Assembly: GCA_938007945.1 (NCBI GenBank)
Contig: CALLME010000204.1
Coordinates: 1-7,584 of the forward strand
Reading direction: 5' to 3'
Length of the DNA: 7,584 nt
DNA from: an uncultured Caulobacterales bacterium
GTDB taxonomy: Bacteria; Pseudomonadota; Alphaproteobacteria; Caulobacterales; Maricaulaceae
In this document: one piece after another, positions 1 through 5,872 of the stretch
Position numbering within the stretch: the first letter of the stretch is position 1
How the letters are laid out: every line of letters starts with the position of its first letter
The notes under the pieces: model-generated
The model's database searches: none
What the model saw: the letters and a program-made list of their open reading frames with translations, nothing else
What the model was told of the DNA's origin: nothing
Position numbers and translations under genes: made by a program

Positions 1-1
1 A

Positions 2-742
2 GGGGCAGGCGCGCGTGTTGGCGCGCATTTCGCCAAAGGTCTCGCCTCCGAGGATTGGCAAGTTGCCATTCACTTCAACCGCTCACGCGACAAGGCGCAG
101 GCACTCGTGAATGAAATTAGAGCGAATGGCGGACAGGCTGTCGCTGTTCAAGCTAATATCTCCGTGCCGCAAGAGACTGACACGCTAATTGAGCGTGCCG
201 CTGCCGCTCTTAAAGAACCTCTCACCGCGTTAATCAATAACGCCTCGACCTTCACCCCCGACACAGCACAGAATTTTACGCGCGCGACATATGACTATCA
301 TATGGAGGTCAATTTGCGCGCGCCCCTCTTGCTGAGCCAACGTCTCGCCGCGCAACTCCCCGTCGGCAGTGACGGCGTCATCATCAATATGATTGACCAG
401 CGCGTTCTGAAACCTAATCCGACGTTCTTTAGTTATAGCGCGGCCAAATCCGCACTTTTCTGGGCAACAAAAACAATGGCTCAGAGCTATGCGCCGAGAA
501 TTCGTGTCAACGGCATCGGACCTGGCCCCTCTCTGCAAAGCATTCATCAACAAGGCGATGAGTTTGACCGCGAAGCGCAGAACACGCTCTTGCAGCGCCC
601 TTCCTCGCCTGACGCTCTACTCGAAGGGCTGCGCTATCTCCTCAGCGCAAAGTCAGTCACAGGACAAATGCTCGCCATTGATAGCGGGCAACATTTAACC
701 TGGCAGACGCCTGACCTTATGGTGAGACATAACGATGATTAA
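2..742 (+). CDS. SDR-family oxidoreductase, probable pteridine reductase (PTR1/FolM-like), 5' end missing
   Basis: The frame is open from base 2, so the gene starts upstream of the window; 246 residues are visible and probably only about 10 are missing. It opens inside the Rossmann dinucleotide-binding loop, GAGARVG, the end of a TGxxxRxG motif. HFNRS follows at residues 24-28 (a basic NADPH-type site resembling HYHRS of PTR1), then NNAS at 79-82 and the catalytic pair Tyr145/Lys149 in YSAAK. The usual catalytic Ser is replaced by Asp132 in INMID, as in Leishmania pteridine reductase PTR1 and E. coli FolM. VNGIGPGPSL after the active site also matches PTR1. Expected role: cytoplasmic NADPH-dependent reduction of dihydropterins or dihydrofolate. 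The 8-bp overlap with folB supports a pterin substrate. The SDR fold is certain; the substrate is inferred from motifs and context. A start at the GTG at 107 would delete the Rossmann loop and is rejected. Confidence 0.85.
   Translation, partial: GAGARVGAHFAKGLASEDWQVAIHFNRSRDKAQALVNEIRANGGQAVAVQANISVPQETDTLIERAAAALKEPLTALINNASTFTPDTAQNFTRATYDYHMEVNLRAPLLLSQRLAAQLPVGSDGVIINMIDQRVLKPNPTFFSYSAAKSALFWATKTMAQSYAPRIRVNGIGPGPSLQSIHQQGDEFDREAQNTLLQRPSSPDALLEGLRYLLSAKSVTGQMLAIDSGQHLTWQTPDLMVRHNDD
721..726 (+). promoter_or_regulatory. Shine-Dalgarno site for folB
   Basis: GGTGAG lies 8 bases before the ATG at 735, inside the end of the upstream reductase gene. It favours that ATG over the in-frame ATGs at 750 and 780, which have no comparable site. 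Confidence 0.5.
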
Positions 743-1142
743 GAAAATTATGACACGCAGGGCGACGCCCAAACCTACCATGCGGATTTTTGTCGAGGGC
801 CTGCTCATTCAAGCCAATATCGGTGTCCATCCGCATGAATATGAAGGCACGCAACCTATCATTATGGACATCAGCCTTGATATGGGGCCCATGCCGCCGC
901 CGTCAGAAGACCGCCTTCATGAAACATTGGATTACGGGATCGTCGCGGAGAAAGCCGAAGAAATCACCCTAGAAGCTCATGTGCAGCTTGTTGAAACACT
1001 CGCCGACCGTATCGCAGATTGGGCGCTATCGGCGAATCCGCGTGTGCAGGCCGTCTCAGTGAAAATCTCTAAGCCGCAAGCTCTACTCAAAGCCGACGCG
1101 GCAGGCGTTGAAATCTATCGACAACGCGATGGCGCGCGATGA
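735..1142 (+). CDS. folB: Dihydroneopterin aldolase FolB
   Basis: FolB converts 7,8-dihydroneopterin to 6-hydroxymethyl-7,8-dihydropterin and glycolaldehyde in cytoplasmic folate synthesis, and often also epimerises to dihydromonapterin. The 135-residue product has the family landmarks: IGVHPHE with Glu35 (equivalent to E. coli Glu22), DYG with Tyr67, LVETLAD with Glu87, and SKPQAL with the catalytic Lys113. The start at 735 is chosen because of a GGTGAG ribosome site and because it overlaps the reductase stop by 8 bases. It gives a basic N-terminal extension of about 15 residues compared with E. coli FolB, whose start would align with the ATG at 780, so that later start remains possible. The stop overlaps the next gene's ATG (ATGA). 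The neighbouring pteridine-reductase-like gene fits a shared pterin pathway. Function is confident; the exact start is less so. Confidence 0.93.
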   Translation: MIKKIMTRRATPKPTMRIFVEGLLIQANIGVHPHEYEGTQPIIMDISLDMGPMPPPSEDRLHETLDYGIVAEKAEEITLEAHVQLVETLADRIADWALSANPRVQAVSVKISKPQALLKADAAGVEIYRQRDGAR

Positions 1143-1507
1143 GTTTTAAAAACTCAAACAACGTGCTCGGCGACCCGCTCGTGCCCTGTAGCTTTGAGCC
1201 ACTGACGGGTTATTTCCGCGATGGGTGCTGCGAGACGGGGCCAACAGATCGCGGGCGGCATATTGTTTGCGCCGTGATGACAAATGAGTTTTTAAAGTTC
1301 TCCCAAACTGTCGGGAATGACCTCTCAACCCCACGGCCCGAATACCGTTTTGCAGGCCTCAAAGCGGGTGACCGCTGGTGTCTTTGCCTAGACCGTTGGC
1401 GCGACGCCCACGCCGCAGGTGCCGCCCCCAATGTCGTGCTCGAAAGCACACACGAAGTCGCCCTAGAGCGCGTGCCGCTGGAGACGTTGAAGCTCTACGC
1501 GGTTTAG
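1139..1507 (+). CDS. DUF2237 family protein of unknown function
   Basis: A 122-residue soluble protein that I recognise as DUF2237 from its pattern: NVLG at 8-11, PC-x4-PLTG at 16-24, RDGCCETG at 27-34, HIVCAVMT at 41-48, a NDLSTPRPEY segment at 60-69, GDRWCLC at 77-83 and a closing LE-THE-AL stretch. There are six cysteines (17, 30, 31, 44, 81, 83), mostly in the conserved blocks, which could bind metal or form a redox centre; that is inference, as no biochemical function is known to me. There is no signal peptide or membrane segment. The ATG overlaps the folB stop (ATGA), so it is very probably translated by coupling in the folate operon. NVLG lies close to the N-terminus in this family, which supports the start. 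Whether the link to pterin metabolism is functional or incidental cannot be told from this window. Confidence 0.85.
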   Translation: MSFKNSNNVLGDPLVPCSFEPLTGYFRDGCCETGPTDRGRHIVCAVMTNEFLKFSQTVGNDLSTPRPEYRFAGLKAGDRWCLCLDRWRDAHAAGAAPNVVLESTHEVALERVPLETLKLYAV

Positions 1508-1535
1508 CTGAGCAGTCCTGCGCGAGATAGGCTGA

Positions 1536-1557
1536 GCAAAAACAGTTTCCTGTTTGC
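1536..1557 (+). repeat. Imperfect inverted repeat upstream of uvrC
   Basis: GCAAAAACAG and CTGTTTGC flank a TTTC loop. The arms pair as an 8-bp stem with a two-A bulge; the inner six pairs (AAACAG/CTGTTT) are perfect. No T-run follows, so it is a poor intrinsic terminator for the upstream operon. It overlaps the candidate -35 hexamer of uvrC and could be an operator. With stems this short, chance is also plausible. Confidence 0.35.
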
Positions 1558-1582
1558 GTCCACCCTGCCGCGCACCTATCTT
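1554..1582 (+). promoter_or_regulatory. Candidate promoter of the uvrC operon
   Basis: TTGCGT at 1554-1559 and TATCTT at 1577-1582 are separated by 17 bases, resembling -35 and -10 elements (3 of 6 and 4 of 6 matches to the sigma-70 consensus). Transcription would begin near 1589-1590, at the uvrC ATG itself, giving a leaderless or nearly leaderless mRNA. The matches are modest, so this is a hypothesis. The lack of any Shine-Dalgarno sequence before the ATG agrees with it. Confidence 0.3.
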
Positions 1583-1589
1583 ATACGCC

Positions 1590-3482
1590 ATGGTCTCCCC
1601 TGATTCACATAATCCCGAACTGAAGGCGCCTGACAATGGCGCGGATGAGCCATTGCAGGGCAATAAATTGATTGCGGATTATGTGAAACGACTACCGCAT
1701 AAGCCTGGCGTTTACCGCATGTTTGATGAGCACGGCACGGTACTTTATGTCGGTAAAGCCAAGAACCTGAAAAAACGCGTGACGGCTTATACCCAATATG
1801 CGCGTCATCCTGTACGGCTTAAGCGGATGATACGCGCAACGCGGACGATGGAATTCGTGATTACCGAGAGCGAGACAGAGGCGCTTCTGCTTGAGGCTTC
1901 ACTGATTAAACGTCTCAAGCCACGCTATAATATTTTGCTGCGCGACGACAAAAGCTTCCCTTATATCTTAGTTCGCAAAGACCATCCTGCGGCACAGATT
2001 ACAAAACACCGTGGCGCGCGAAATATCAAAGGCGATTATTACGGGCCTTTTGCCAGCGCGGGGGCCGTCAACCGTACGCTCGATACGCTGCAACGCGCCT
2101 TTCTGCTGCGCAATTGCTCAGATAGTATTTACGAGGCGCGCACACGGCCCTGTATGCTCCATCAGATTAAACGCTGTTCCGCGCCCTGCACGGGTGAGAT
2201 CACCATTCCAGAATATGGTGAGCTCATCAAAGATGCAGAGGATTTCTTGCGCGGTAAATCCGATAAATTACGCTCTCGCCTAACCGATCAAATGCAGAGT
2301 GCATCAAAGGCGCAGAATTTTGAAAAAGCCGCTGAACTGCGCGACCGTGTGCGGGCGTTGACCTATGTTTCGGGCAGCTCTAATGCCGTTAACCCATCGA
2401 CCTTTAGCGACGGTGATGTCATCGGAATATATAACGCTGGCGGGCAAAGCTGTATCCAGGTGTTCTTCTTCCGCGCGGGACAAAACTGGGGCAATCACAG
2501 CTTCTTCCCACGACACGGCAAAGACGAAACGCCTGCCGAAGTGATGGACGCCTTTATCGCGCAATTCTATGCCGACAAGCCTATCCCGAAATGCATTTTC
2601 GTCAGCGAAGATGTACCCAGTAAAGACCTTATCGAACGCGCACTCTCTGAGCGCTCCGGTGCGAATATATCTGTCCTCAGGCCTAAACGCGGCGAGAAAA
2701 AAGCAATCATCGACCGCGCCGTTAAAAACGCCGAAGAAGCCCTCGCGCGCAAACAGGCCGAGACAGCCTCCCAAGCCCGGCTCCTCAAGGGACTGCAAGA
2801 TGTATTTGACCTTAAAGAGCCGCCTGAACGCATTGAGGTCTATGATAACAGCCACATCCAAGGCACAAATGCGATTGGAGCATTTATTGTTGCGGGGCCA
2901 GACGGCTTTCAAAAACGCGATTACCGGACCTTCAATATCAAAGATGTCAACACTGAACCGGGAGATGATTACGCTATGATGCGCGAAGTTTTTCGCCGTC
3001 GTTTCTCGCGGCTTTTGAAAGATGACAGTCTTGTCTGGCCTGACCTTGTCTTGATTGACGGCGGTAAGGGGCAGCTCTCCGTTGTAACAGATGTAATGCG
3101 CGAGATTGGCGCGCTGGACCGCACAACACTTGTTGGCATTGCCAAAGGGCCTGACCGCAATGCAGGACGCGAAACATTCTACATGAATTGTCGTGCGGAT
3201 TTTACCCTACCCCCGCGCACGCCTGTGCTTTATTACTTGCAGCGTCTACGTGACGAAGCGCACCGGTTCGCTATTGGTACGCACCGAGCGCGTCGTAAAA
3301 AACAGATGAAGTCAAACCCATTAGATGGTATCGGTGGAATCGGGCCGGGTCGGAAACGCGCGCTTCTCGCGCACTTCGGGTCAGCCAAAGCGGTGAAATC
3401 AGCGTCCATAGCTGAGCTCGCCAAAGTCGAGGGGATAAGTGAAACCCTTGCCGAAACAATATATGGGTATTTCCATGAATGA
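1590..3482 (+). CDS. uvrC: UvrABC excinuclease subunit C
   Basis: UvrC makes both incisions in nucleotide excision repair after UvrA/UvrB find the lesion. The 630-residue product, near the usual length, has every domain. The N-terminal GIY-YIG nuclease makes the 3' cut: GVY 40-42, YVG 53-55, an Arg63 region and an ETEALLLE segment around Glu97. Four cysteines (176, 188, 196, 200) match the known iron-sulfur cluster site. A UVR motif that contacts UvrB spans about 225-258. The RNase H-like nuclease for the 5' cut carries Asp419 (YDNSH), Asp490 (LIDGGKGQL) and His558 (DEAHRFAIGTH). Paired helix-hairpin-helix motifs end the protein from about 577. The ATG at 1590 is preferred; an in-frame TTG at 1554 would add 12 residues but lies in the likely promoter and repeat. 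The gene heads a run with two phosphatidyltransferase genes and overlaps the next by 8 bases. Confidence 0.97.
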   Translation: MVSPDSHNPELKAPDNGADEPLQGNKLIADYVKRLPHKPGVYRMFDEHGTVLYVGKAKNLKKRVTAYTQYARHPVRLKRMIRATRTMEFVITESETEALLLEASLIKRLKPRYNILLRDDKSFPYILVRKDHPAAQITKHRGARNIKGDYYGPFASAGAVNRTLDTLQRAFLLRNCSDSIYEARTRPCMLHQIKRCSAPCTGEITIPEYGELIKDAEDFLRGKSDKLRSRLTDQMQSASKAQNFEKAAELRDRVRALTYVSGSSNAVNPSTFSDGDVIGIYNAGGQSCIQVFFFRAGQNWGNHSFFPRHGKDETPAEVMDAFIAQFYADKPIPKCIFVSEDVPSKDLIERALSERSGANISVLRPKRGEKKAIIDRAVKNAEEALARKQAETASQARLLKGLQDVFDLKEPPERIEVYDNSHIQGTNAIGAFIVAGPDGFQKRDYRTFNIKDVNTEPGDDYAMMREVFRRRFSRLLKDDSLVWPDLVLIDGGKGQLSVVTDVMREIGALDRTTLVGIAKGPDRNAGRETFYMNCRADFTLPPRTPVLYYLQRLRDEAHRFAIGTHRARRKKQMKSNPLDGIGGIGPGRKRALLAHFGSAKAVKSASIAELAKVEGISETLAETIYGYFHE

Positions 3483-4182
3483 TGACATACAGACTAGTGA
3501 TGCGGGCGACCAAGGTTTTGGCGAAGGCTATATGAATGAAACATCCCGCATCGGCGGAGCTTTTGCAGATGGACTTACACTTATCAGGTTCCTTCTGACT
3601 TTTGTTGTGATGGCTGTAATTATCTTAGGTTGGCCGTCACTCAACGCCGCACTCCTCGCGACAGCTTTGCTGATTATCGCGGCCCTGACTGACATTTGGG
3701 ACGATATGATTGGCGGATCTGAGCGCTCGGCGTTTCGTAAATTTGGGTGGTTTGACGATATCGCTGATATGGTTTTAATGACGGGCACACTCGCCGCGCT
3801 TGTCTTTGTTGTCTGGAAAAACGGCGTCCTCGGTTGGGGGTTTGCAGTGCCGGCCTTCATCATTATCGGGCGTGAACTCGTAGTTGGCCTGACGAAAGGC
3901 TATGAGTTTTCAAAATTTGGTTGGCCAAGCACTAAATGGGGCTGGCTCAAAAATGCGATTACAATACTCGCGATTTGTGTCTTACTCGCCTCACCTTGGC
4001 TCACCGCTTGGATCGATATGCAGCGTGTGACTGACGGCAATATCGTCGAGATATTTAACACTGCCTCCCCACATGTTTGGATTGCAGGACAAGCGCTCCT
4101 CTGGATTGCCGCCGCGTTGTCACTCGCGACTGGGATTGCGATTTTACGCGGCGTCGCCCCTGAACATGAGGACGTTTCTTAA
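3475..4182 (+). CDS. Divergent CDP-alcohol phosphatidyltransferase paralog of PgsA
   Basis: This 235-residue protein looks homologous to the downstream PgsA along its length. Shared landmarks are the TLIRFLL start of the first helix, an aspartate-rich loop, IIIGRELVVG (129-138; PgsA has AIIGRDILVSG), a lysine-containing TKWGWLKNAITIL segment, and a final helix with WIAAALS. About six membrane helices lie near 36-52, 56-72, 99-114, 122-138, 160-176 and 203-224. The family signature D-x2-D-G-x2-A-R-x8-G-x3-D-x3-D is degenerate. Asp73, Asp76, Asp94 or Asp95, and Asp98 remain, so metal binding is possible. However, Gly-Ala-Arg is replaced by Asp77-Gly80-Gly81 and the spacing near Gly91 is altered. 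It may use another alcohol, partner PgsA, or be inactive. The ATG at 3475 overlaps the uvrC stop by 8 bases. A later ATG at 3532, preceded by GAAGG, is a possible start and would trim the polar N-terminus. Confidence 0.8.
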   Translation: MNDDIQTSDAGDQGFGEGYMNETSRIGGAFADGLTLIRFLLTFVVMAVIILGWPSLNAALLATALLIIAALTDIWDDMIGGSERSAFRKFGWFDDIADMVLMTGTLAALVFVVWKNGVLGWGFAVPAFIIIGRELVVGLTKGYEFSKFGWPSTKWGWLKNAITILAICVLLASPWLTAWIDMQRVTDGNIVEIFNTASPHVWIAGQALLWIAAALSLATGIAILRGVAPEHEDVS

Positions 4183-4826
4183 TGTCCAATGCGCTCACCG
4201 CAGACGCGCCGCATCCGCTCGGTTTTCTTCCAAATGTGCTGACGATTGGACGCATTTTGATGATACCGTTTATCGTTGGCGGTATTGTGCTTCTGTCGAG
4301 CGGCGAACGGACAGTTCTTGGACGTCCGACGTTCTTAATTACTTTATTTCTTGTCGCCGCTTTCACAGATTTTTTAGACGGGTTTCTCGCACGACGCTGG
4401 AAAGTTGTCAGTGACTTTGGTCGCATGATAGACCCTATCGCAGATAAGCTTCTCGTCGCAGGTTGCCTCATTGCTTTTTGCGTGGTGACCCAAGGCGACC
4501 CGCTCTTGATGATACCTGCGCTCGCTATAATAGGGCGCGATATCCTCGTCAGTGGGGCGCGCGAACATGCGGCTCTGTCAGGACGTGTCATGCCGCCGAC
4601 AAAACTTGCGAAATGGAAAACCGCCTGCGAAATGCTCGGCATAGGCGTGTTAATTGTTTGGGTCGCTATGCGCAGCGTTATACCACTCGACAGTATGTTG
4701 CCGCCCGTTGTTGAATGGTCAGGTATCGCAGGGCTGATCCTGATATGGATTGCAGCAGCGCTTTCCGTCTATACAGGCGCGCTTTATCTACGCGCGGCCC
4801 TTGCGAAAGTTGAGGCAGCGTCCTAA
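4182..4826 (+). CDS. pgsA: CDP-diacylglycerol--glycerol-3-phosphate 3-phosphatidyltransferase
   Basis: PgsA is an inner-membrane enzyme that transfers the phosphatidyl group of CDP-diacylglycerol to sn-glycerol-3-phosphate, the committed step to phosphatidylglycerol and cardiolipin. The 214-residue product has the typical LPNVLTIGRIL opening at 16-26 and a perfect CDP-alcohol phosphotransferase motif: Asp63, Asp66, Gly67, Ala70, Arg71, Gly80, Asp84 and Asp88, with canonical spacing. It also has AIIGRDILVSG at 115-125 and a KLAKWKTACEMLGI segment, both typical of PgsA rather than phosphatidylserine synthase. About six membrane helices are visible. Its ATG shares one base with the stop of the upstream paralog (TAATG), so translation is probably coupled. 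Linkage with uvrC also occurs in E. coli. The assignment is confident from the motifs. Confidence 0.95.
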   Translation: MSNALTADAPHPLGFLPNVLTIGRILMIPFIVGGIVLLSSGERTVLGRPTFLITLFLVAAFTDFLDGFLARRWKVVSDFGRMIDPIADKLLVAGCLIAFCVVTQGDPLLMIPALAIIGRDILVSGAREHAALSGRVMPPTKLAKWKTACEMLGIGVLIVWVAMRSVIPLDSMLPPVVEWSGIAGLILIWIAAALSVYTGALYLRAALAKVEAAS

Positions 4827-4857
4827 ACGACGCGCCACACTTTTATACGACGCGCCA
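4827..4857. repeat. 11-bp direct repeat at the pgsA/ilvE convergent junction
   Basis: ACGACGCGCCA occurs at 4827-4837, just after the pgsA stop, and again at 4847-4857, inside the last codons of ilvE. The copies are 20 bases apart. The 16 bases between the two convergent genes show no hairpin plus T-run, so I see no intrinsic terminator there. Confidence 0.6.
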
Positions 4858-5742
4858 GCCAAGCTCGACATCAATTTTCCCGCGCACGCAGGCGTCATAG
4901 TCTTCGACCATCATTTGGCAGACCTTGCCCGGCGTGTAGTGATTGCCCGCAATTTCTCTGACGGGGGTGACTTCTGCCGCCGTGCCAACAACGAAACACT
5001 CGTCAAAATAGGGCATTTCGTCGGGTAGGATATGGCGCTCGATCACTTTTAGGCCGCGTTTTTGCGCAAGCTTTTTGACTGTATCGCGCGTAATCCCCTC
5101 AAGGATATGCTCACCGAGTGGCGTATGAAGTTCATCGCCTCTGATGAAGAATATATGCGCGCCTGTGCATTCCGCGACATAGCCTTGGCTGTCATACATC
5201 AGCGCGTCATCATAACCATCAGCCGTCGCCTTGTCCTTGGACAGCGTGCAAATCATATAAAGCCCCGCCGCTTTGGCCTTGCACGGGATTGAGTTACTGT
5301 CTGGACGTCGCCAATCCGCAATACTCATACGGATGCCCTTCATCTTGTCTGGGAAATAGCTTCCCCAGTGCCAGCAGGCGATGGCGAGATGGATTTTATT
5401 ATTCTTTGACGCCACGCCCATCATTTCAGATCCGCGCCAGGCGATAGGCCGCATATAGGCATCATCAAGCCCTGATTGCGCCAAAGTCTCGCGACACGCC
5501 GCATCAACCTGATCGCGTGTGTAAGGGATTTCGTAGCCCACTAGTTTGGCTGAATTCAGAAGACGTTGGCTATGATCAGAGAGGCGAAAAACCTTACCGT
5601 TATAAGCGCGATTGCCCTCAAACACGGCAGACCCATAATGCAGAGAATGGGTTAGCACATGTACCTTGGCTTCTCGCCAATCAACAAATTCACCATCTAC
5701 CCAGATTTGGCCGTCGCGGTCATGATAGGCTTTCTCAATCAT
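4843..5742 (-). CDS. ilvE: Branched-chain amino-acid aminotransferase
   Basis: IlvE is a cytoplasmic, PLP-dependent fold-type IV aminotransferase that interconverts leucine, isoleucine or valine and their 2-oxo acids with 2-oxoglutarate/glutamate. The 299-residue product has the family marks: VDGEFVDWREAKV at 15-27, SLHYGSAVFEG at 33-43, MRPIAWRG at 97-104, the PLP lysine Lys157 in KAKAAGLY, Glu191 in the VAECTGAHIFF segment, LEGITRD at 214-220 and GTAAEVTPVREI at 253-264. These match IlvE better than D-amino-acid aminotransferase or aminodeoxychorismate lyase. The start at 5742 fits the family N-terminus and has a weak GAGA ribosome site; an in-frame ATG at 5763 would add seven residues. Longer upstream extension is unlikely because it runs through the probable promoter. 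The gene converges on pgsA and diverges from the two-component pair. Confidence 0.94.
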   Translation of the reverse strand: MIEKAYHDRDGQIWVDGEFVDWREAKVHVLTHSLHYGSAVFEGNRAYNGKVFRLSDHSQRLLNSAKLVGYEIPYTRDQVDAACRETLAQSGLDDAYMRPIAWRGSEMMGVASKNNKIHLAIACWHWGSYFPDKMKGIRMSIADWRRPDSNSIPCKAKAAGLYMICTLSKDKATADGYDDALMYDSQGYVAECTGAHIFFIRGDELHTPLGEHILEGITRDTVKKLAQKRGLKVIERHILPDEMPYFDECFVVGTAAEVTPVREIAGNHYTPGKVCQMMVEDYDACVRGKIDVELGWRVV

Positions 5743-5793
5743 CGTATTCTCATTTCGTCTCATTCGGCAAAACACGCAAGACGCTTGCCGTTC

Positions 5794-5823
5794 ATTGTAT
5801 TTGGAGGCATTGTCACATCGCAA
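5794..5823 (-). promoter_or_regulatory. Candidate ilvE promoter
   Basis: On the minus strand, TTGCGA (5823-5818) and TACAAT (5799-5794) are 18 bases apart, with 4 of 6 and 5 of 6 matches to sigma-70 consensus. Transcription would start near 5787, leaving a leader of about 45 bases. A second candidate, TTGACT (5836-5831) with GACAAT (5814-5809) at 16 bases, scores similarly, so either or both may be used. Confidence 0.35.
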
Positions 5824-5860
5824 CAAATGAAGTCAATATCTATTGCGAACCAAACGTCAT

Positions 5861-5866
5861 AAAGGA
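5861..5866 (+). promoter_or_regulatory. Shine-Dalgarno site for the response regulator
   Basis: AAAGGA lies six bases before the ATG at 5873. It is the best ribosome site in the window and fixes the start there rather than at the in-frame TTG at 5843. Confidence 0.7.
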
Positions 5867-5872
5867 AATATC

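Larger units (their letters stand above)
5743..5872. promoter_or_regulatory. Divergent intergenic region between ilvE and the response regulator
   Basis: These 130 bases must hold the start signals for ilvE (leftward) and probably for the response regulator/kinase pair (rightward). They are AT-richer than the flanking genes toward the right end. I find a reasonable leftward promoter. For the rightward one there is only a -35-like TTGTCA at 5810-5815, with no convincing -10 at proper spacing. No coding sequence is supported here. Confidence 0.6.

Noticed and set aside
1554..1589. Upstream TTG start for uvrC adding 12 residues
   Set aside because: There is no ribosome site, the added residues are not part of the conserved GIY-YIG domain, and the TTG sits in the inverted repeat and candidate -35.
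1508..1589. SOS (LexA) box before uvrC
   Set aside because: I looked for the alphaproteobacterial GTTC-N7-GTTC type and for a CTGT-N8-ACAG type. Only the short AAACAG/CTGTTT inverted repeat is present, with the wrong orientation and spacing.
2304..2912. Long minus-strand open frame (about 200 codons) opposite uvrC
   Set aside because: It lies wholly antisense to conserved UvrC coding sequence, has no recognisable motif, and is explained by codon bias of the real gene.
4055..4642. Minus-strand open frame (about 195 codons) opposite the two phosphatidyltransferases
   Set aside because: It spans the junction of two well-supported genes in antisense, is rich in Arg/Ser/Pro as shadow frames are, and shows no family motif.
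4750..5028. Plus-strand open frame across the pgsA end and ilvE 3' end
   Set aside because: It is out of frame with pgsA and antisense to the conserved IlvE C-terminus, with no ribosome site or motif.
5743..5826. N-terminal extension of IlvE up to 5826
   Set aside because: It would place coding sequence across the promoter candidates, and the extra Cys/Arg-rich residues do not match the family start.
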